Shown here in pieces: positions 58,861-64,000 of a stretch of 64,000 bases of DNA. Under the pieces are notes generated by a model. That model worked only from the letters and a program-made list of their open reading frames with translations, did not search any database and had not been told where the DNA came from. Source of the DNA: Gemmobacter sp034519525 (lineage in GTDB: Bacteria > Pseudomonadota > Alphaproteobacteria > Rhodobacterales > Rhodobacteraceae); assembly GCA_034519525.1 (NCBI GenBank), contig JAXHOJ010000037.1:62001-126000 (forward strand), in the 5' to 3' direction. The translations under genes and the position numbers were made by a program. Numbering within the stretch: position 1 is the first letter of the stretch; each line of letters begins with the position of its first letter.

Positions 58861-59541
58861 ATGAGCGCGCCGATGGCTCATCCGATTTCCCCCTATCTTG
58901 CGCCCAATTTCTACGAGACCGCCCTCGCCAAAGGGCGGCATCGTGACATCGTGGGCGGCCGATGGGATGAAACCGGGCGCATCCAGATGCAGATCTTGCG
59001 CGACGCAGGCCTTTTGCCCCACCACCACCTGCTTGATATCGGGGCGGGCAGTCTGCGCCTTGGGTGCAAAGCGGTGCCCTATCTGGACCCCGGGCACTAT
59101 TGGGCGACCGATGCCAGCCACGCGCTGATGGCGCGCGGCCGCGCGGTCGAGCTTGCTGATCCCTCTCGCCTGCCAGCAACTAATCTGATCGAAGACAGCA
59201 GCTTTGACCTGCCCGGCGTGCCTCGGCATATGGATTTCGCCATTGCCTTTGGCGTGTTTACCCATTTGCCCTTTGCGGTCATGACAGAAGCCCTTGCCTC
59301 GCTACGCCCGCGCCTGCCGCAGGTGCAGCGCTTTTTCTTTACCGTGTTCCAAACTGACGCCGATACGACAGGCCCCGTGCGTCAAGCGGATGGCGTGGTC
59401 ACCCACCCCGACCGCCCACCTTATCATTTCAGGCCGATGGACGTGACCCGTGCCTGCGAGCAAGCAGGTTGGCGCGTCAGCCGTGACAATGTGATGCTGC
59501 CCCGGGGGCAGGTTCTGATGGTGGCAACCCCTGCGACCTAA
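58861..59541 (+). CDS. Class I SAM-dependent methyltransferase
   Basis: 226 residues from ATG 58861 (AAAGG 4 nt upstream; ATG 58873 is an alternative). SAM motif I LLDIGAGSLRLGCKAVPYLD, then YWATDASHALMARGRAVEL (motif II acidic), and FAIAFGVFTHLPFAVMTEAL. C-terminal MDVTRACEQAGWRVSRDN. Substrate unknown. 31 bp after pepT, same strand, so probably cotranscribed. Confidence 0.88.
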   Translation: MSAPMAHPISPYLAPNFYETALAKGRHRDIVGGRWDETGRIQMQILRDAGLLPHHHLLDIGAGSLRLGCKAVPYLDPGHYWATDASHALMARGRAVELADPSRLPATNLIEDSSFDLPGVPRHMDFAIAFGVFTHLPFAVMTEALASLRPRLPQVQRFFFTVFQTDADTTGPVRQADGVVTHPDRPPYHFRPMDVTRACEQAGWRVSRDNVMLPRGQVLMVATPAT

Positions 59542-59605
59542 GGGCGCGGCAACGGGTGCGAATCACCCCCGAGCATTGGCTTTTTTGGGGGGGTGTTGCA
59601 GTGAA

Positions 59606-59655
59606 GTGATCACAGCGTGAAATTTCGTGATCACAGCCTTAGACCCCGTGATCAC
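59606..59655. promoter_or_regulatory. Three GTGATCAC palindromes at 21-bp period upstream of sucC
   Basis: Perfect octamers at 59606-59613, 59627-59634 and 59648-59655; starts are exactly 21 bp apart. They lie 110-160 bp before the sucC ATG in the 223-bp gap after the methyltransferase gene. The same octamer and period occur before sdhC (49414, 49435). No regulator gene is adjacent. Confidence 0.75.
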
Positions 59656-59764
59656 AAATGCCGGAATTTCCTTAGATTTTGTGCTCATGGGCAGAAACGG
59701 GTTTGGTTACAGCCCAGTTTCGTGGCATCACGCGACCAAAATCACGACCCAGAGGACGCTGCAG

Positions 59765-60958
59765 ATGAACATCCACGAATATCAGGCCAAGGCACTTTTG
59801 CGGGCCTATGGGGTTCCCGTTTCAGACGGGCGCGTTGTGCTGAAGGCCGAAGAGGCCAAGACCGCAGCGGGAGAGATGGACGGGCCGCTTTGGGTCGTCA
59901 AGGCGCAGATCCACGCGGGGGGCCGCGGCAAGGGGTCGTTCAAAGAGCCAGAGGCCGGCGAAAAGGGCGGCGTGCGCCTTGCCCGTTCGGTGGGCGAAGC
60001 TGCCGAGTTTGCGCGTCAGATGCTGGGCCGCACCCTTGTAACGGTGCAGACCGGTGCAGAAGGCAAACAGGTCAATCGCATCTATATCGAAGACGGTTCC
60101 GACATTGAACGCGAGTTGTATCTGGCCTTGCTGATCGACCGTCAATCGAGCCGCATTTCCATCGTCTGCTCCACCGAAGGCGGGATGAGCATTGAAGACG
60201 TGGCGCATGACACGCCCGAAAAGATCCTGTCGTTTACCATTGATCCGGCAGCGGGCTATTCCGACTATCACGGCCGCCGCGTGGCCTTTGCCCTTGGCCT
60301 GACCGGCAACCAGATCAAACAGTGCGGCCAGATTGTGAAGAACCTGTATCGGCTGTTCGTGGACAAAGACATGGACATGCTGGAAATCAACCCGCTGGTC
60401 GTCATGAAAGACGGGAACATGAAATTGTTGGACGCCAAGATGGCATTCGACGGAAACGCCATGTACCGCCACCCTGATATCGCCGCCCTGCGCGATGAGA
60501 CCGAGGAAGACCCGAAGGAACTGGCCGCGTCGAAATTCGACCTGAACTATATCGCGCTGGATGGCGAAATCGGCTGCATGGTCAATGGCGCTGGTCTTGC
60601 GATGGCCACCATGGACATCATCAAGCTCTATGGCGCGGAGCCTGCGAACTTTCTTGATGTCGGCGGTGGTGCGACCAAGGAAAAAGTGACCGAAGCATTC
60701 AAGATCATCACCTCGGACCCGAATGTCAAAGGGATCCTTGTGAACATCTTTGGCGGCATCATGCGCTGTGACATCATCGCCGAAGGCGTGATTGCAGCGG
60801 TGAAAGAGGTTGGCCTGAAAGTTCCGCTGGTTGTCCGGCTTGAAGGAACCAATGTGGAATTGGGTAAAGACATCATCCGGAATTCCGGGTTGAATGTGAT
60901 CGCAGCCGACAACCTGTCGGATGCGGCTGAAAAGATTGTCAAAGCGGTGAAAGGGTAA
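59765..60958 (+). CDS. sucC: Succinyl-CoA synthetase beta subunit SucC
   Basis: 397 residues from ATG 59765 (MNIHEYQAKALLRAYGVPVS). ATP-grasp domain with WVVKAQIHAGGRGKGSFK (nucleotide-binding loop) and LEINPLVVMKDGNMKLLDAK; C-terminal domain NFLDVGGGATKEKVTEAFKI and VNIFGGIMRCDIIAEGV. Forms succinate, CoA and ATP/GTP with SucD. First gene of the suc operon in this window. Confidence 0.96.
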   Translation: MNIHEYQAKALLRAYGVPVSDGRVVLKAEEAKTAAGEMDGPLWVVKAQIHAGGRGKGSFKEPEAGEKGGVRLARSVGEAAEFARQMLGRTLVTVQTGAEGKQVNRIYIEDGSDIERELYLALLIDRQSSRISIVCSTEGGMSIEDVAHDTPEKILSFTIDPAAGYSDYHGRRVAFALGLTGNQIKQCGQIVKNLYRLFVDKDMDMLEINPLVVMKDGNMKLLDAKMAFDGNAMYRHPDIAALRDETEEDPKELAASKFDLNYIALDGEIGCMVNGAGLAMATMDIIKLYGAEPANFLDVGGGATKEKVTEAFKIITSDPNVKGILVNIFGGIMRCDIIAEGVIAAVKEVGLKVPLVVRLEGTNVELGKDIIRNSGLNVIAADNLSDAAEKIVKAVKG

Positions 60959-60963
60959 CCCTT

Positions 60964-61167
60964 ATGCGCATTTCTCTCGTCTCTGGTCTTGTCTGCCTGT
61001 CGGCCCTTGCGGCCTGCGGCGGTGGTGTGGGCAGCAATGTCCGTGGCAACGACGACCACGTTCAGGTCTGCCAAGAGCAGTCGGACCTGGCGCGGTCGGG
61101 CAAGATCCCGTCAGGCGAGATCGCGATTTCCTGCCCTGACCACGGGATCGGTGACTACGGCCACTAA
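60964..61167 (+). CDS. Small lipoprotein between sucC and sucD
   Basis: 67 residues from ATG 60964, 5 bp after sucC. Lipobox LSALAACGGG (signal MRISLVSGLVCLSALAAC). Mature region GSNVRGNDDHVQVCQEQSDL and EIAISCPDHGIGDYGH with two cysteines likely paired. Unknown function. Its insertion between two subunit genes that are usually adjacent echoes the lipoproteins inside the sdh operon. Confidence 0.85.
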   Translation: MRISLVSGLVCLSALAACGGGVGSNVRGNDDHVQVCQEQSDLARSGKIPSGEIAISCPDHGIGDYGH

Positions 61168-61259
61168 GGCCGTCGTCCCAGACCCGGGGCCGGACAGGCA
61201 CCTAAAGCCAGGCGGCATGCGCCGCCTGATATGAAACTATTTTCCTTCAGGAGGCCCCG

Positions 61260-62144
61260 ATGGCCGTTCTCGTCAACGAAAACACCAAAGTGATCTGCCA
61301 AGGCTTCACCGGCAGCCAAGGCACTTTCCACTCCGAACAGGCCATCGCCTATGGCACCAAGATGGTGGGCGGCGTGACGCCGGGCAAAGGTGGCACCCAG
61401 CATCTTAACCTGCCGGTATTCAATTCGGTGCATGAAGCGAAAGCCATGACCGAAGCGAACGCCTCTGTGATCTATGTTCCGCCACCCTTTGCCGCCGACT
61501 CCATCCTCGAAGCGATTGATGCCGAGATGGAGTTGATCGTCTGCATCACCGAAGGCATCCCGGTGCTGGACATGATGAAGGTCAAGCGCGCGCTGGAAGG
61601 CAGCAAATCGCGCCTGATCGGGCCAAACTGCCCCGGTGTCATCACGCCGGATGCGTGCAAGATCGGGATCATGCCGGGCCATATCCATCGTCGCGGGTCG
61701 GTTGGGGTTGTGTCGCGTTCGGGCACGCTGACCTATGAGGCGGTCAAGCAGACCACCGATCTGGGCCTTGGGCAATCGACGGCTGTCGGCATTGGCGGCG
61801 ACCCCATCAAGGGGACAGAACATCTGGACGTGCTCGAAATGTTTCTGGCCGACCCCGAAACCCATTCGATCATCATGATTGGCGAAATCGGCGGTTCCGC
61901 CGAAGAAGAAGCCGCACAATTCCTGGCGGATGAGAAAAAGCGCGGCCGCTGGAAGCCGACCGCTGGTTTCATCGCCGGGCGCACCGCCCCTCCGGGCCGC
62001 CGCATGGGTCATGCCGGGGCGATTGTCGCCGGTGGCAAGGGCGATGCGGAATCCAAGATCGAGGCGATGCGTAGCGCCGGGATCATCGTCGCAGACAGCC
62101 CGGCCACGCTGGGCGAAGCCGTGATGAAAGCTATGGGGAAGTAA
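61260..62144 (+). CDS. sucD: Succinyl-CoA synthetase alpha subunit SucD
   Basis: 294 residues from ATG 61260 with GGAGG upstream. CoA-binding Rossmann domain VICQGFTGSQGTFHSEQAIA, central GPNCPGVITPDACKIGIMPG, and the phosphorylated histidine in RRMGHAGAIVAGGKGDAESK. Works with SucC as a heterodimer or heterotetramer. 92 bp after the small lipoprotein gene. Confidence 0.96.
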   Translation: MAVLVNENTKVICQGFTGSQGTFHSEQAIAYGTKMVGGVTPGKGGTQHLNLPVFNSVHEAKAMTEANASVIYVPPPFAADSILEAIDAEMELIVCITEGIPVLDMMKVKRALEGSKSRLIGPNCPGVITPDACKIGIMPGHIHRRGSVGVVSRSGTLTYEAVKQTTDLGLGQSTAVGIGGDPIKGTEHLDVLEMFLADPETHSIIMIGEIGGSAEEEAAQFLADEKKRGRWKPTAGFIAGRTAPPGRRMGHAGAIVAGGKGDAESKIEAMRSAGIIVADSPATLGEAVMKAMGK

Positions 62145-62147
62145 AAC

Positions 62148-62309
62148 ATGCGTCAGAACGGGGAAAGGGTCATGGACAAGCGGGCGATCGCGGGCATGGT
62201 GTCTTTTCTGGTTCTGACCTCGCTTTTGGCCTTGGCCGTGCCGCTATCGCTTGAACACGCGCGCACCAACAAGCCGCTGGCAGACGCTGTTTGGCATCTG
62301 CTGAACTGA
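62148..62309 (+). CDS. Small single-helix membrane protein between sucD and sucA
   Basis: 53 residues from ATG 62148 (alternative ATG 62172 with a purine-rich stretch before it, giving 45 residues). One hydrophobic helix MVSFLVLTSLLALAVPLSLE, then a short HARTNKPLADAVWHLLN tail. It starts 3 bp after the sucD stop, so it is coupled to it. No family recognised; conservation needs comparison. Confidence 0.65.
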   Translation: MRQNGERVMDKRAIAGMVSFLVLTSLLALAVPLSLEHARTNKPLADAVWHLLN

Positions 62310-62390
62310 AAAAGACACGGCGGGGGTCGCGAACGCGACGGGCGACGCTGCCCCCCATCCATTCGGCGCCACCGAGGAGAGGTGCAAGAT

Positions 62391-64000
62391 ATGACCGATC
62401 AATCCGCCAACAGCCAGTTTCGCGCAGGCTCTTTCCTTGACGGGGCCAACGCCGATTATATTGACCAGTTGCAAGCCCGCTTTGCCAACGACCCCGCGTC
62501 GGTCGATGCGCAATGGGCTGAATTCTTTCGCAGCCTTGGCGAAAGCGACGCCGACGCCAAAGCGGCCGCCCAAGGGCCAAGCTGGGCGCGCGCCGATTGG
62601 CCGCCCACGCCGTCTGACGATCTGACCGGCGCGCTGACCGGCGAATGGCCGGTTGCAGCCCCCGCCAAAGAGGGCCGTGCTGCCGCTGCCAAGATCGCGG
62701 CCAAGGCCGAGGAAAAGGGCGTGTCGCTGTCGGACACCCAAGTGCAGCGCGCCGTGCTGGACAGTATCCGCGCCCTGATGATTATCCGCGCCTACCGTAT
62801 CCGCGGCCATCTGATCGCCGACGTTGACCCGCTGGGCATGCGTGACAAGACCCTGCACGCGGAACTCGACCCCCGGTCCTATGGTTTTAGCGAAGCCGAC
62901 ATGGACCGCCCGATCTTCATCGACAACGTGCTGGGCCTTCAGGTCGCGTCGATGCGGCAGATCATGGATATCGTGAAGCGCACCTATTGCGGCACTTTTG
63001 CGCTGCAATACATGCACATTTCCGACCCGGAACAGGCCAGCTGGCTGAAGGAACGGATCGAAGGCTACGGCAAGGAAATCCAGTTCACCCGCGAAGGCCG
63101 CCGCGCCATTCTGAACAAGCTGGTCGAAGCCGAAGGTTTCGAGAAATTCCTCCATGTCAAATACATGGGCACCAAGCGGTTCGGCCTTGATGGTGGCGAA
63201 GCGCTGATCCCTGCGATGGAAGCAATCATCAAGCGCGGCGGGCAGCTGGGCCTGAAAGAGGTTGTCTTCGGCATGCCACACCGGGGCCGCCTGTCGGTTC
63301 TGGCCAATGTGATGGGCAAACCCTACCGCGCGATTTTCCATGAATTTCAGGGGGGCAGCTACAAGCCTGAAGATGTCGATGGCTCGGGCGATGTGAAGTA
63401 TCACCTTGGCGCGTCATCTGACCGGGAGTTTGACGGCAACAAGGTGCACCTGTCGCTGACTGCCAACCCATCGCACCTTGAGGCGGTAAACCCCGTCGTT
63501 CTGGGCAAGGTCCGCGCCAAGCAGGATCAGTTGAACGACACTGAACGCACGATGGTTCTGCCCGTTCTGCTGCACGGCGATGCGGCCTTTGCCGGCCAAG
63601 GTGTTGTGGCCGAGTGTTTCGGCCTGTCGGGCCTGAAAGGCCACCGCACCGGGGGCACTATTCATATCGTGGTCAACAACCAGATCGGGTTCACGACCGC
63701 GCCGTCGTTCAGCCGGTCTTCGCCCTATCCGACCGACATTGCGTTGATGGTTGAAGCGCCGATCTTTCATGTCAACGGTGATGACCCCGAGGCTGTGGTG
63801 CATGCCGCCAAGGTGGCCATCGAATTCCGCCAGAAGTTCCACAAGGACGTGGTTCTGGATATCTTCTGCTATCGCCGCTTTGGTCACAACGAAGGCGACG
63901 AGCCGATGTTCACCAACCCGGCGATGTACACCGCGATCAAAAAGCACAAGACCACCTTGCAGCTTTACACCGAACGTCTGGTCAAGGATGGCCTGATCCC
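62391..64000 (+). CDS. sucA: 2-oxoglutarate dehydrogenase E1 component SucA, 3' end beyond window
   Basis: First 536 codons are in the window; the rest continues past 64000. ATG 62391 with AGGAGAGG 8 nt upstream. N-terminal E2-binding-type segment (SFLDGANADYIDQLQARFAN, PASVDAQWAEFFRSLGE), an alanine-rich linker, then the thiamine-diphosphate domain: GMPHRGRLSVLANVMGKPYR, YHLGASSDREFDGNKVHLSL, NPSHLEAVNPVVLGKVRAKQ, the metal site HGDAAFAGQGVVAE with NNQIGFTT, and YRRFGHNEGDEPMFTNP. Decarboxylates 2-oxoglutarate in the OGDH complex. Confidence 0.97.
   Translation, partial: MTDQSANSQFRAGSFLDGANADYIDQLQARFANDPASVDAQWAEFFRSLGESDADAKAAAQGPSWARADWPPTPSDDLTGALTGEWPVAAPAKEGRAAAAKIAAKAEEKGVSLSDTQVQRAVLDSIRALMIIRAYRIRGHLIADVDPLGMRDKTLHAELDPRSYGFSEADMDRPIFIDNVLGLQVASMRQIMDIVKRTYCGTFALQYMHISDPEQASWLKERIEGYGKEIQFTREGRRAILNKLVEAEGFEKFLHVKYMGTKRFGLDGGEALIPAMEAIIKRGGQLGLKEVVFGMPHRGRLSVLANVMGKPYRAIFHEFQGGSYKPEDVDGSGDVKYHLGASSDREFDGNKVHLSLTANPSHLEAVNPVVLGKVRAKQDQLNDTERTMVLPVLLHGDAAFAGQGVVAECFGLSGLKGHRTGGTIHIVVNNQIGFTTAPSFSRSSPYPTDIALMVEAPIFHVNGDDPEAVVHAAKVAIEFRQKFHKDVVLDIFCYRRFGHNEGDEPMFTNPAMYTAIKKHKTTLQLYTERLVKDGLI

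Overview
The window looks like a chromosome segment of an alphaproteobacterium of the Rhodobacter/Paracoccus group (Rhodobacterales). This rests on high GC, the hemC/ccoGHIS, irr and fabA-fabB-fabI sets, ethylmalonyl-CoA pathway genes (ecm, mesaconyl-CoA hydratase, malyl-CoA thioesterase), FNR-type boxes before cco genes, and the sdh and mdh/suc gene order. Species cannot be named from sequence reading alone.

Layout. 1-6.0 kb: hemE (5' end only), hemC, and the cbb3-oxidase assembly operon ccoGHIS with two FNR-like boxes but no ccoNOPQ. 6.0-21.8 kb: a complete C-P lyase (phosphonate) locus: phnM, a DUF1045 2H-phosphoesterase, phnN, phnL, corA, phnK, phnJ, a DUF559 nuclease gene, phnI, phnH, phnG, divergent phnF and a second phnM-like gene, a hexapeptide transferase, and phnE2-phnE1-phnD-phnC. 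The order is conventional, but corA and DUF559 genes are coupled into the operon, three REP-like palindromic arrays are scattered through it, and phnH, phnG, phnF and the 5' ends of phnK and phnM2 are broken by many small indels. 21.9-27.5 kb: irr, an MFS gene, fabA-fabB-fabI (with a 23-C tract after fabA) and tRNA-Gly. 27.6-36 kb: two secreted proteins (one with a vWA domain), an AraC regulator, nadD, a GNAT, ettA, a 25-residue membrane peptide, a ParA-like ATPase and DUF2892.

36-54.6 kb: central metabolism mixed with decaying genes. ecm is split by a frameshift, deoD has lost its 5' part, and an SHMT-like gene, a glutathionyl-hydroquinone reductase, an unknown gene at 44.1 kb and a TauE/SafE permease are all broken. 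Intact genes include an aldo/keto reductase, a DUF1989 protein, a BLUF photoreceptor, sdhCDAB (with two lipoprotein genes between sdhA and sdhB), a DUF4344 protein, mch, NnrU and mcl2. 54.8-64 kb: mdh, a ~1.6 kb AT-rich stretch without a recognisable gene, pepT, a methyltransferase, then sucC-lipoprotein-sucD-small membrane protein-sucA (3' end outside).

How it fits together. The TCA-cycle steps 2-oxoglutarate to oxaloacetate are mostly present (sucA, sucCD, sdhCDAB, mdh), and ecm, mch and mcl2 belong to the ethylmalonyl-CoA route feeding the same cycle. The most striking regulatory signal is a perfect octamer palindrome, GTGATCAC, repeated at exactly 21-bp spacing upstream of both sdhC (two copies) and sucC (three copies), which suggests one regulator binding the same DNA face at both operons. 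The most striking structural signal is the locally concentrated damage and inserted elements in the phosphonate locus. Whether the many frameshifts are biological or consensus errors cannot be settled here, but in-frame stops and internal deletions at several loci argue that at least part is real.
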